Positions 1 through 7,160 of a DNA stretch of 11,706 bases are shown here, one piece after another. The DNA lies in NCBI GenBank assembly GCA_020425835.1, contig JAGQRC010000043.1, positions 1 through 11,706 on the forward strand. Reading direction: 5' to 3'. Each line of letters opens with the position of its first letter. Position 1 is the stretch's first letter. The notes beneath the pieces were generated by a model that worked only from the letters and a program-made list of their open reading frames with translations, was not told where the DNA came from and did no database searches. A program made the position numbers and the translations under genes. The DNA comes from Planctomycetota bacterium. Its GTDB lineage: Bacteria; Planctomycetota; UBA8108; UBA1146; JAJFFE01.

Positions 1-134
1 CGCCGAGGGCCCGCGGGCGTCCGCGGCGTTCCCGCGAGGACGCGCGAACGTCCGGCAGCGGCGGGCCGCGGATCCTAACCGCGATCGAGGCCGACATCTC
101 GCCGATTCGAACCGTTCGCTTCGAGCTGCGCCCC

Positions 135-163
135 TTGGAGGCGCCACGGGGTTGCCGTATCCT
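135..163 (+). promoter_or_regulatory. Weak sigma70-like promoter candidate for the asparaginase operon
   Basis: TTGGAG (135-140) and TATCCT (158-163) are 17 nt apart, the ideal spacing, but match the consensus hexamers only 3/6 and 4/6. The pair lies about 90 nt upstream of the TTG start of the first operon gene. In such GC-rich DNA a match of this quality can occur by chance. Confidence 0.22.
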
Positions 164-174
164 CGATGGTCCGT

Positions 175-200
175 TCGCTCGAGTTCGTCGCTCGAGTTCG
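175..200 (+). repeat. Perfect 13-bp tandem direct repeat (two copies)
   Basis: TCGCTCGAGTTCG occurs twice back to back (175-187 and 188-200). Each copy contains the palindrome CTCGAG. It sits between the promoter candidate and the start of the asparaginase gene, where a paired operator could lie, but it may be a simple slippage duplication. Confidence 0.6.
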
Positions 201-240
201 GTGCTTCGTTTCGCCCCTTGGCGACGAGCCCTGGCCAAAC

Positions 241-247
241 AGAGGAG
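241..247 (+). promoter_or_regulatory. Shine-Dalgarno site that decides the TTG start of the asparaginase
   Basis: AGAGGAG lies 5 nt before the TTG at 253. An ATG at 166 in the same frame would add 29 residues before the Tat signal and has no comparable site, so the TTG is preferred. Confidence 0.75.
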
Positions 248-252
248 ACAAC

Positions 253-1242
253 TTGAAGAGACGAGACTTCCTGAAAGCCGGCGCGGCCGCCGGTGCGGGT
301 GCTCTCCTGGGCGCCGGCGCCCCGCTGCGAGCCATGACTCCGCCCACCAATCCAACGCGAGTCACACCGATGGTCGTGTCGACGTGGAGCCACGGTCAGT
401 TCTGCAATCAGGGCGCGCTCCAGATCCTCCAGGTGGGCGGAACCGCGGTCGACGCCGTCGAGCTCGGCGTGTCGATCGTCGAGAGCGATCCGAAGTGCGA
501 CAGCGTCGGCTACGGAGGGCTTCCGAACGCCGAGGGTGTCGTGCAGCTCGACGCGGCGATCATGAACGGAAGCTCGCTGGAGGCAGGAGCCGTCGCTGCA
601 CTCGAGCGGATCAAGAACCCGATCCGCGTGGCGCGCAAGGTCATGGAGGAATCCCCACACGTGATGCTGGTCGGCGATGGTGCCCGCCGCTTCGCCGCCG
701 AGTTCGGGATCCGCGAGGAAGACCTGCTGACCGAAGACTCGAAGAAGAAGTGGGAGGCGTGGAAGCAGAGCGGCGCGAAGAAACTCGACGGACACGACAC
801 CATCGGAGCGATCGCGATCGATCGCGGTGGACAGATCGCCGCCGCGTGCACGACGAGCGGCCTCGCCTGGAAACTCCCCGGACGGGTGGGCGATTCCCCG
901 ATCGTCGGAGCCGGACTCTACGCCGACAGTGATGTCGGCGCATGCGTCGCGACCGGGTGGGGCGAGGAGATCCTCAAGGTCTGCGGCTCGTTCCTCGTGG
1001 TCGAACTGATGCGTCAGGGCCGAACGCCGGAGGAGGCAGTGGTGACTGCGCTGGACCGAATGATCGCGCGCGACGGCATCAACCGACGCCGTCTCTCGGC
1101 ATTCCTCGCGGTGCGCATGGACGGCATGGTCGGGTACGGGTCGACGACCCCCGGCTTCCAGGTCGCGATCTCCAAGGAGGGCAACAGCCAGCTGATCGAT
1201 GCTCCCAGCCGGGTCGCCCCGAACTCCGAGAAGGACAAGTAG
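253..1242 (+). CDS. Tat-exported N4-(beta-N-acetylglucosaminyl)-L-asparaginase (glycosylasparaginase, Ntn hydrolase family T2)
   Basis: The 329-aa protein begins with a twin-arginine signal (KRRDFLK at residues 2-8, then an Ala/Gly-rich hydrophobic run ending near LRA), so it should be exported folded. The rest matches glycosylasparaginase, which hydrolyses the amide between N-acetylglucosamine and asparagine. The HDTIG motif carries the expected nucleophile Thr183, freed by self-cleavage between Asp182 and Thr183. The substrate-loop block from TTSG through KLPGRVGDSPIVGAG to TGWGEE follows, as in the human and Elizabethkingia enzymes. Length is normal for the bacterial family. The TTG start is chosen because of the SD at 241-247 and because it puts the Tat motif at the N terminus. 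The next gene begins 2 nt after the stop, so the two are surely co-transcribed. An isoaspartyl peptidase is a less likely alternative, since the glycosylasparaginase-specific blocks are intact. Confidence 0.93.
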   Translation: MKRRDFLKAGAAAGAGALLGAGAPLRAMTPPTNPTRVTPMVVSTWSHGQFCNQGALQILQVGGTAVDAVELGVSIVESDPKCDSVGYGGLPNAEGVVQLDAAIMNGSSLEAGAVAALERIKNPIRVARKVMEESPHVMLVGDGARRFAAEFGIREEDLLTEDSKKKWEAWKQSGAKKLDGHDTIGAIAIDRGGQIAAACTTSGLAWKLPGRVGDSPIVGAGLYADSDVGACVATGWGEEILKVCGSFLVVELMRQGRTPEEAVVTALDRMIARDGINRRRLSAFLAVRMDGMVGYGSTTPGFQVAISKEGNSQLIDAPSRVAPNSEKDK

Positions 1243-1244
1243 TC

Positions 1245-2981
1245 GTGCTCGACCTTCGTGTCCTCGCTTGGCTCTCGGCCGTGTGGATCGTCTTCGCCGG
1301 ACGAGCAGCCGGGGCGGATCCGCCGGCGGTGGAGACGAAGCACGGGATGGTGGTCGCCGCCGAGCCGCTCGCCGCGGAAGCCGGCGTGGAGATGCTGCGC
1401 CGAGGTGGGAATGCCATCGACGCCGCGGTCGCGACGGGGTTCGCGCTGGCGGTGACCTACCCGGTCGCCGGGAACTTGGGTGGCGGCGGGTTCCTGCTCG
1501 CCGTCCTGCCCGCGAACGCGGAAGAGCCGGAAGGCGCTCCAGCGCGAGAACCTCGACGGATCGCGCTCGACTTCCGCGAGACCGCGCCCGCACTCGCCCA
1601 CCCCCGGCTCTTCGTGGAAGCGAAAGAGCGTGGCGTCGAGTCCGCGTCGACGCTGGGTCATCTCGCGGCGGGTGTTCCCGGATCGGTCGCCGGCCTGCTC
1701 CATGCGCTCGAACAGTGGGGCTCGCTCGATCGCGCGACCGTCCTCGCTCCAGCGATCCGGCTGGCGCACGAAGGATTCGCGGTGCCCCGCCGCACGGCGG
1801 ACTTCCTCCGCGACCCCGACATCGCCGCCGGCATGAGGTCGTTCGAGTCCACCGCTGACCTGTTCTACCCCGGCGGCGAGCCACTGGCCGAGGGGGCCCT
1901 GCTCCGTCAGCCCGACCTCGCCCGAACACTCGAGCGCATCGCCACGCAGGGTCGGTCGGGGTTCTACTCCGGGGAGACCGCCGAACGGATCGTGGCAGAG
2001 ATGGCTCGGGGAGGCGGGATCGTGTCGCGAAGCGACCTCCTCGAGTACCAGCCGGTCGAGCGCCCTCCGATCGAGTTCGCATTTCATGGAGTCCGGCTGG
2101 TCACCATGCCCCCGCCGTCGTCGGGTGGAGTCTGCCTCCAACAAATGCTCGCGATACTCGACCGGTTTCCACTGCGCGAGCTGGGACACAACTCCTCCGC
2201 GACCCTTCACCTCCTTGCGGAAGCGATGCGCCGCTCGTTCGCCGATCGGAACCGGTTCCTCGGCGATCCGGACGATCAGGCGCTCCCGTTGGCAGAGCTC
2301 CGATCCGCCCGCCGGCTCGATGCGCTCGCGTCGACGATTCGCCTGGACCTGGCCACACCCTCGGAGACGCTGCTCGACACGCCCCTTCCTTCCCCCGAGG
2401 GAGAGCAGACGACCCACTACTCGGTCGTCGACGCATGGGGCGGCGCGGTCTCGGTGACCACGACCCTGAACGGCGCTTTCGGATCGAAGGTGTTGGTCCC
2501 GGGAGCGGGCTTCCTGCTCAACAACGAGATGGACGACTTCACGACTCATCCGGGCCAGCCGAACCTCTACGGGCTCGTCCAAGGCGCCGTCAACGATGTG
2601 CGCGCCGGTCGACGTCCCCTCTCCTCCATGACTCCGACCATCGTGCTGGACGATCGCGGCGTTCGCCACGTGCTGGGAACGCCGGGTGGGCCCACGATCA
2701 TCACCAACGTGTTGCAGGTGTTCTTGGCCCTCGAGGTCTTCGATCTCGAGCCGCAGGCGGCGGTGAACTCACCGAAGATCCACCACCAGTGCCTCCCCGA
2801 TCGGATCGACATCGAGCCGGGGCTCCCGCTCGACGTCTGGGACGGACTGCGCCGTCGCGGTCACGCCGTTCGTGAGCGCGAGAGCATCGGTGACTTCCAA
2901 CTGATTTCTCGTCGGCCCGAACGGGGCCTGCTGCTCGGCGCGAGCGACCCTCGCGGCGGCGGTGCCGTCCGTGGATACTGA
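1245..2981 (+). CDS. ggt: Gamma-glutamyltransferase precursor (exported, self-processing)
   Basis: The 578-aa precursor is almost the length of E. coli GGT. The GTG start, 2 nt after the asparaginase stop and 9 nt after GAGAAGGA (1228-1235), gives a Sec signal peptide with a likely cut after AGA (residue 24). The family blocks appear in order: GGNAIDAA, NLGGGGF, DFRETAP, a PPPSSGG block, and the processing site EQ|TTHYSV with nucleophile Thr389. Cleavage would give a 190-aa small subunit, as in E. coli. GFLLNNEMDDF, NLYGLVQG and RPLSSMTPTIV follow, so the lid-loop region is present, and GTPGGP binds the gamma-glutamyl carboxylate. The C terminus GASDPRGGGAVRGY is typical. The enzyme removes or transfers the gamma-glutamyl group of glutathione and related peptides in the periplasm or outside the cell. 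Cephalosporin or gamma-glutamyl peptide acylases share this fold, but the TTHYSV and lid features favour true GGT. Confidence 0.95.
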   Translation: MLDLRVLAWLSAVWIVFAGRAAGADPPAVETKHGMVVAAEPLAAEAGVEMLRRGGNAIDAAVATGFALAVTYPVAGNLGGGGFLLAVLPANAEEPEGAPAREPRRIALDFRETAPALAHPRLFVEAKERGVESASTLGHLAAGVPGSVAGLLHALEQWGSLDRATVLAPAIRLAHEGFAVPRRTADFLRDPDIAAGMRSFESTADLFYPGGEPLAEGALLRQPDLARTLERIATQGRSGFYSGETAERIVAEMARGGGIVSRSDLLEYQPVERPPIEFAFHGVRLVTMPPPSSGGVCLQQMLAILDRFPLRELGHNSSATLHLLAEAMRRSFADRNRFLGDPDDQALPLAELRSARRLDALASTIRLDLATPSETLLDTPLPSPEGEQTTHYSVVDAWGGAVSVTTTLNGAFGSKVLVPGAGFLLNNEMDDFTTHPGQPNLYGLVQGAVNDVRAGRRPLSSMTPTIVLDDRGVRHVLGTPGGPTIITNVLQVFLALEVFDLEPQAAVNSPKIHHQCLPDRIDIEPGLPLDVWDGLRRRGHAVRERESIGDFQLISRRPERGLLLGASDPRGGGAVRGY

Positions 2982-3007
2982 CGACCACTTCGAAGAAGGG
3001 ACTTCGC

Positions 3008-3814
3008 ATGCGCGGTTCGGGCACCGTCCGTCGGGCAACGGGCTGTATCGGCTTCTGGTTGGGCTCGGCCCTCTTCTGGTCGACCTTCCAAGGGGCACCG
3101 GCTACGGCGTCCGAGTCGTTGGCGATGGTGCGGGACGACGGATCCTACCCGACGTTCTGGACCCGAGCGCGGGACGCCCACGAGAAGGCGAAGAAGTCTC
3201 GCGTCGGCATCCTGTACTGGTTCCCGATCAAGGGGACGAGTGAGCTCCACTCGATCTTCTCGGAGGAACCGATGAACGAACTCTCCCGGCGAGTGGTCGT
3301 CGTCAACGTGGACGAGAACTGTGGCGAGCGCGACGAACTCCGCAAGAAGTACGAGGTGCCGGACAAGTATCCGACCTTCGTGCTGACCGATTATCACGGC
3401 AATCTCATCCAGCCCCCGCTCGCGCTCAAGCGCGGGCTCTCGCAGAAGGTCGATCCGATCAAGACCTTCGAGAAGCCACTGAAGAACGTCCAGAATTGGG
3501 TCGACGCCCAGGAGGCTCGCTTGGCGAAGGACCTCTCCAAACTCGAGAAGGAGCTCGAGCGGAAGAAGTACAAGCGAACGATCCCCAAGCTCCTGGAGAT
3601 CACTCGCTTCTCCGGGTTCCAGGCCGTGGAGAAGGCAAAACAGCGCCTCTCCGATGCGCTCGAGGACGGTCGCCTGGAGATTCGCAAAGCGGTCCGACTC
3701 GATCGCGAGGAAGCGATCGCGAAGCTGAAGAGCATCGGCGAAGACTTCGAGGGGACCGAGGTCGCCGCGGAGGCACAGAAGGCGATCGAGGGGCTGGAGC
3801 CGAAGAAGCCGTGA
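3008..3814 (+). CDS. Exported thioredoxin-fold protein lacking the CxxC motif
   Basis: This 268-aa protein has a signal peptide (basic RGSGTVRR, a hydrophobic segment at about 13-29, and a possible cut after ATA, residue 34). A thioredoxin-like domain spans about 45-145: a beta strand RVGILYWF, the VVVVNVDEN strand, and KYPTFVLTD with the conserved cis-proline Pro122, followed by the usual 'D-x-x-G' turn. The place where WCxxC should lie reads FPIKGTSELH, so there is no redox pair. The only cysteine of the mature part is Cys105 in NCGERDE. Residues 165-265 are Lys/Glu-rich and helical, possibly coiled coil. Such a protein cannot be a normal disulfide reductase and may be a chaperone or binding protein. 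AAGAAGGG lies 7 nt before the ATG, and the gene starts 26 nt after ggt, so it probably belongs to the operon. The specific function is unknown. Confidence 0.82.
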   Translation: MRGSGTVRRATGCIGFWLGSALFWSTFQGAPATASESLAMVRDDGSYPTFWTRARDAHEKAKKSRVGILYWFPIKGTSELHSIFSEEPMNELSRRVVVVNVDENCGERDELRKKYEVPDKYPTFVLTDYHGNLIQPPLALKRGLSQKVDPIKTFEKPLKNVQNWVDAQEARLAKDLSKLEKELERKKYKRTIPKLLEITRFSGFQAVEKAKQRLSDALEDGRLEIRKAVRLDREEAIAKLKSIGEDFEGTEVAAEAQKAIEGLEPKKP

Positions 3815-3836
3815 CCCGAGAGCCGTCGACCGCACC

Positions 3837-4526
3837 ATGAAGGCCATCATCTTCGATCTGTTCGGGACCCTCGTCCCCAATCTCGATCCCGAGCAGCTGG
3901 ATTCGGCAGTGGACGCGATGGCGGCATGTCTCGGCGCACCGCCCGTACCCTTCGCGCGCGAGTGGGGCGCGACCTTCCGACTGCGAATGGATGGTCGCCT
4001 CCGAGATGGTGTGACCCAGTTCGACGAGATCCTCACTCGCCTCGGCGTGATCGCCTCGAACGAGGCCCGCGAACGAGCGTCGGAACTGCGTCGTGACTTC
4101 ATGCGACGAGCCCTGACGCCAAAGCCCCACGCCGTGGCCTGCCTCCGCGCAGCCAAGGCGCGAGGACTCCGGATCGGTCTGGCGACCGACTGTTCCTCCG
4201 AGACCCCGCTCCTCGTTCGAGGGACCGAGTGGGGCTCTTACTTCGAGTCGATCGCGGCATCGGCACTGCTCGGAACGACGAAACCCGACACCTCGATGTA
4301 CCAGCACGTCCTCGGCGAGCTCGGAGTGGCCGGGACGGACTGTCTCTACGTCGGCGACGGGAACTCGGAGGAGCTCCCAGGTGCCCGCCGGGTCGGTATG
4401 ACGACGGTCTGGGTCGACAACGGCGACCAGCAACACTTCCGAGATCGGTTCGTCCCCGAGGGCGACTTCCGTATCGCCTGCCTTTCCGAGCTGCACGGTA
4501 TTCTCGCGCGGCTCCTCGGTGGATAG
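3837..4526 (+). CDS. HAD-superfamily hydrolase (subfamily IA type)
   Basis: The 229-aa cytoplasmic protein has the four HAD motifs. Motif I is FDLFGTLV with nucleophile Asp7. Motif II is in LATDCSS (Thr117). Motif III is Lys149 in GTTKPDTSMY. Motif IV is YVGDGNSEELPGA with Asp174 and a Glu pair. Residues 15-90 form an alpha-helical C1 cap, as in phosphoglycolate phosphatase or beta-phosphoglucomutase relatives. The second Asp of the usual DxD is Phe9. This is also seen in haloacid dehalogenases and in some proteins annotated only as HAD hydrolases, so a phosphatase role is not certain and no substrate can be named. The ATG is 22 nt after the thioredoxin-like gene's stop and lacks a strong SD, which fits expression by coupling in the operon. 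It is the last gene of the left block. Confidence 0.87.
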   Translation: MKAIIFDLFGTLVPNLDPEQLDSAVDAMAACLGAPPVPFAREWGATFRLRMDGRLRDGVTQFDEILTRLGVIASNEARERASELRRDFMRRALTPKPHAVACLRAAKARGLRIGLATDCSSETPLLVRGTEWGSYFESIAASALLGTTKPDTSMYQHVLGELGVAGTDCLYVGDGNSEELPGARRVGMTTVWVDNGDQQHFRDRFVPEGDFRIACLSELHGILARLLGG

Positions 4527-4572
4527 CGGCATCCGCAGCGTCGGAATCTCGTGCACTTCCGCCGCAGCCGCC

Positions 4573-4578
4573 TAGAAT
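4573..4578 (+). promoter_or_regulatory. Possible -10 element (TAGAAT) upstream of the dehydrogenase/hydratase gene
   Basis: TAGAAT matches TATAAT at five of six positions and stands out in the 148-nt GC-rich gap between the HAD gene and the next gene. It is 96 nt before the ATG. I see no good -35 hexamer at 16-18 nt upstream, so this remains a weak candidate. The gap contains no clear terminator, so read-through from the left operon is also possible. Confidence 0.25.
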
Positions 4579-4674
4579 GCTGGGCTTTTCCCTGCCGAAT
4601 CGTCAGCAGTCCGTCGACCCGCGCTCTGCGGCGGGGCTTCGGCGGACCGAGAACCCCCAACGAAGGAAGCCGCC

Positions 4675-6696
4675 ATGAGCCATCAGATCCTCGGCCGCCC
4701 CGTCACGAAGATCGGCGTGATCGGATCGGGTCAGATCGGCCCCGACATCGCCCTGCACTTCTCCAAGGTCTTCCACGATTCCAACGTGCCCATCGTGATC
4801 GTCGACATCAGCGAAGAGGCGCTCGCCCGGGGGAGCAAGAAGCTCCACAAGAAAGTCGATCGGGGCGTGGAGACCGGAGCATTCTCCCCCGCCATGGGCC
4901 AGGCGATGAAGGAGTCGTGCACCTTCACCACGGATTACGAGGAACTCCGCGGCGCCGACTTGATCATCGAGGCGGCTACGGAGGATCGTGACCTGAAGGC
5001 TCGCATCTTCGGTCAGGTCCGCGAGCTCGTGTCCGACCGAGCGGTCCTGGCCTCGAACTCGTCTCACCTCGAGCCGGAGGCGATCTTCTCCGACTTCGAG
5101 GATCCTTCCCGCACGCTGGTGATCCACTACTTCTTCCCGGCCGAGCGCAATCCGATGGTCGAGATCGTCCCCGGAGCGGGAACGAGCCCGCAGCTCGCGG
5201 AGTCGCTCATGCGGTTCTACGAGTCCATCGGCAAGGCGCCGATCCAGGTTCGCAGTCGCTACGGCTATGCGCTCGATCCAGTCTTCGAGGGCCAGTTCCT
5301 CGCCGCCGCGCTGCTCGCACAGGATGGCCTGGGCACCACGAAGGAGATCGATGCGGTCGCCTGTCGTGCCCTCGGCCTGACGGTGGGCCCGTTCACCGCG
5401 ATGAACCTCACCGGCGGGAACCCGATCACCCATCACGGACTCCAGCAATACACTTCGAAGATCATGCCATGGTACCACTCGCCGAAGATCCTCTCCGATC
5501 GAGTCGCCTCCGGTGAGCCGTGGGAAGTCCCCGCTCGCGGAGAAGAGGTCGCGGTTCCGGAGGATCGAGCCCAGCAGATCTTCGACCTCCTGCGCGGCGC
5601 CTACTTCGGGATCGTTTGCGAAGTGCTCGACAGCGGGATCTCGAACATCGCCGATCTCGACATGGGCGTCGAACTGGGCTTGGACATGGCGGCTCCGTTC
5701 CGGCTGATGAACGAGGTCGGAGTGCCGCGTTCGCTCGAGCTCGTGCGAGCGTTCGCCTCCCGCTACGACGGTTTCAAGATCTCGGATCAGCTCCAGAGAC
5801 AAGCGGCGAGCGGAAGACCTTGGGCGATCCCGACCGTCCTCCGTCGAGACGACGGGGACATCGCGGTGATCACCATCCGTCGACCCAAGGTCCTGAACGC
5901 CCTCAACGAGGATGCGTTCTCGCAGATCGAGCAGCACTTCCGGGACATCGCCGACGATCCGAAGATCGCGGGTGCGGTGCTGACGGGTTTCGGAGTGAAA
6001 GCGTTCGTCTCCGGCGCGGACGTGAACTTCCTCGCGGAGATCGACTCCAAGGAAAAGGGCACCGAGACCTCCTGGAGCTCTCAGCAGTCGGTCATGGTGG
6101 TCGAGAAGACCGGGAAGCCGGTCGTTTGCGCGATGAACGGCTTCGCGTTCGGCGGAGGGAACGAGCTCGCGATGGCGTGCACCGCCCGGATCGCTCGCAA
6201 GGGTCTGAAGGTGCTCGCAGCCCAGCCCGAGACGAACCTCGGCATCATTCCGGGTGCCGGCGCTACTCAGCGACTTCCGCGACTGGTCGGCATCGAGAAA
6301 GCAGCGGAGCTGATCCGCACCGGGCGTCCGGTCTCTTCGAAGGAGGCTCTGGAGATCGGACTGATCTCCCGCGAGGTGGATGGCGATGTGGTCGAGGCGG
6401 CGATCGAGCTGGCGCGTTCGGCGGCGCGCGGACAGACACCGCTTCACGGCATCGATCCGAAGCCGCTGAGGGCGCCGAACCGCCTCCCCGACGTGGACCT
6501 CGGCCACCGCAGCCGAGCGGTGGATGCCATCCTGTGTCGGGCCATCCTCGAGGGGGTCGAAAGGCCGTTGGATGATGGTCTGCGCTTCGAGAGCGAGATG
6601 TTCGGCGAGGTTTGCGGTACGCGAGACATGCGCATCGGCGTCATGAACTTCATCGAGAACGGACCCCGAAAGCCGGCCGAGTTCGTCCACGAATGA
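4675..6696 (+). CDS. Bifunctional 3-hydroxyacyl-CoA dehydrogenase / enoyl-CoA hydratase, reversed domain order
   Basis: The 673-aa protein carries two enzymes of fatty-acyl-CoA beta-oxidation. Residues 11-200 are an NAD-binding dehydrogenase domain: GSGQIG (17-22), Asp44 at the end of strand 2 favouring NAD, NSS with Ser130, and the catalytic pair His151 and Glu163. Residues 200-375 contain two copies of the helical dehydrogenase C-terminal domain (around GLTVGPF and ELGLDMAAPFRLMNEVG). Residues 392-585 are a crotonase domain with oxyanion-hole segments FVSGADV and FAFGGGNE, and both acid/base glutamates, Glu497 and Glu519 (PETNLGIIPGAGATQRL). The C-terminal tail ends with the common FxH-type end. 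FadB, FadJ and mitochondrial HADHA have the hydratase first; this order is that of archaeal crotonyl-CoA hydratase/3-hydroxybutyryl-CoA dehydrogenases. AAGGA (4663-4667) is 7 nt before the ATG. No thiolase or acyl-CoA dehydrogenase gene is adjacent. Confidence 0.93.
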   Translation: MSHQILGRPVTKIGVIGSGQIGPDIALHFSKVFHDSNVPIVIVDISEEALARGSKKLHKKVDRGVETGAFSPAMGQAMKESCTFTTDYEELRGADLIIEAATEDRDLKARIFGQVRELVSDRAVLASNSSHLEPEAIFSDFEDPSRTLVIHYFFPAERNPMVEIVPGAGTSPQLAESLMRFYESIGKAPIQVRSRYGYALDPVFEGQFLAAALLAQDGLGTTKEIDAVACRALGLTVGPFTAMNLTGGNPITHHGLQQYTSKIMPWYHSPKILSDRVASGEPWEVPARGEEVAVPEDRAQQIFDLLRGAYFGIVCEVLDSGISNIADLDMGVELGLDMAAPFRLMNEVGVPRSLELVRAFASRYDGFKISDQLQRQAASGRPWAIPTVLRRDDGDIAVITIRRPKVLNALNEDAFSQIEQHFRDIADDPKIAGAVLTGFGVKAFVSGADVNFLAEIDSKEKGTETSWSSQQSVMVVEKTGKPVVCAMNGFAFGGGNELAMACTARIARKGLKVLAAQPETNLGIIPGAGATQRLPRLVGIEKAAELIRTGRPVSSKEALEIGLISREVDGDVVEAAIELARSAARGQTPLHGIDPKPLRAPNRLPDVDLGHRSRAVDAILCRAILEGVERPLDDGLRFESEMFGEVCGTRDMRIGVMNFIENGPRKPAEFVHE

Positions 6697-6746
6697 TCTC
6701 CGCGGCTACCGTGATCCGGTTTTTCTTCGACCGGTGAGTCTGCCCC

Positions 6747-6785
6747 GCGGGCGGCGCGATGGAGTGCCTTCGGCGTAGCGCCCGC
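6747..6785 (+). other. Structured inverted repeat downstream of the fusion gene
   Basis: GCGGGCG (6747-6753) pairs with CGCCCGC (6779-6785). After a small bulge the stem can continue with GCGC (6754-6757) against GCGT (6773-6776), and a minor inner stem is possible. No U-tract follows. It begins about 50 nt after the stop codon and may stabilise the 3' end of the transcript. Confidence 0.5.
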
Positions 6786-6826
6786 AGGCGGAGGCGGCCG
6801 AACCCGAGATGAACCAAACCACGTCA

Positions 6827-6858
6827 GAACGCCTCTAATCCTAGGATTGGAGGCGTTC
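6827..6858 (+). terminator. Long hairpin, probable terminator of the upstream gene
   Basis: GAACGCCTCTAATCC (6827-6841) is the reverse complement of GGATTGGAGGCGTTC (6844-6858) apart from one G-T wobble, giving a nearly perfect 15-bp arm pair around the central palindrome CCTAGG. It is followed by TCAGTTT, a poor U-tract. The perfect symmetry also allows a protein-binding or bidirectional role, but its place 130 nt after the fusion gene fits a terminator. Confidence 0.6.
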
Positions 6859-6956
6859 TCAGTTTCCGAGCCGGGCGTGGACACGCGGTGCAGGCAAGAG
6901 GCGGAAACGCCGTTTTCGAGGGTCTACCCCCCATTTCGAGCCGATTCGGGGAGATC

Positions 6957-6980
6957 ATTTTTGGTGTTTTTCTCTAGACT
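6957..6980 (+). promoter_or_regulatory. AT-rich patch with TAGACT, candidate histone-gene promoter
   Basis: A T-rich run (ATTTTTGGTGTTTTTCTC) ends in TAGACT (6975-6980), which matches the -10 consensus at four of six positions. It is the only clearly AT-rich segment of the intergenic region. No -35 hexamer is found at normal spacing (TTGGTG is only 8 nt upstream), so another sigma factor or chance must be considered. Confidence 0.28.
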
Positions 6981-7160
6981 TTGGGACAGCGATCACGCAC
7001 AAATCTGCGCGAAAGGGCGAAAGGAACCCGATTCGCGCCGCGCCAGACACCTTCCGAACCCATGCGTCGGACCGGTCCGCGTCGCACTCGGCTTCCGCGC
7101 TCCTGACCTTTGCGGGGATTCGGCCAGATCGACTGACTGACCTCGAGGGACGGTAAAGGA

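Larger units (their letters stand above)
1..252. other. Upstream non-coding stretch before the asparaginase gene
   Basis: I see no convincing gene here. One + frame that is open from the window edge ends at a TAA at 76-78 and reads as Arg/Pro/Ala-rich peptide, so it could be the last 25 codons of an upstream gene or chance. The other frames are open only because of high GC. The stretch holds a weak promoter-like pair, a 13-bp tandem duplication and the ribosome binding site of the next gene, which are listed separately. Confidence 0.5.

Noticed and set aside
166..252. ATG at 166 as the asparaginase start.
   Set aside because: It would place 29 unrelated residues before the twin-arginine motif, while TTG at 253 has a strong SD at proper spacing.
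135..932. A + strand Arg-rich open frame overlapping the asparaginase gene.
   Set aside because: Composition is typical of an out-of-frame reading in GC-rich DNA; the overlapping frame has a Tat signal, an SD and catalytic motifs.
1014..2669. A 551-codon open frame on the - strand opposite the gamma-glutamyltransferase gene.
   Set aside because: It mirrors the GC-rich codon pattern of the real gene, has Arg/Gly-rich composition with no domain, and lies entirely antisense to a gene with all its active-site motifs.
2861..4156. A 431-codon - strand open frame across the thioredoxin-like and HAD genes.
   Set aside because: It overlaps two genes with clear signal peptide and HAD motifs and shows no domain of its own.
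4603..6690. A 695-codon open frame on the - strand spanning almost the whole dehydrogenase/hydratase gene.
   Set aside because: The length is striking, but the protein is Arg/Asp/His-rich with no recognisable motif. It is the antisense shadow expected when third positions are nearly always G or C.
6747..6785. Part of a tRNA, tmRNA or known riboswitch.
   Set aside because: No cloverleaf, CCA end or known conserved core could be found; it is only a bulged hairpin.
6847..7140. A 97-codon + strand open frame in the intergenic region before the histone gene.
   Set aside because: No SD, no recognisable motif, mixed Arg/Pro/Ser composition, and it begins inside the terminator hairpin.
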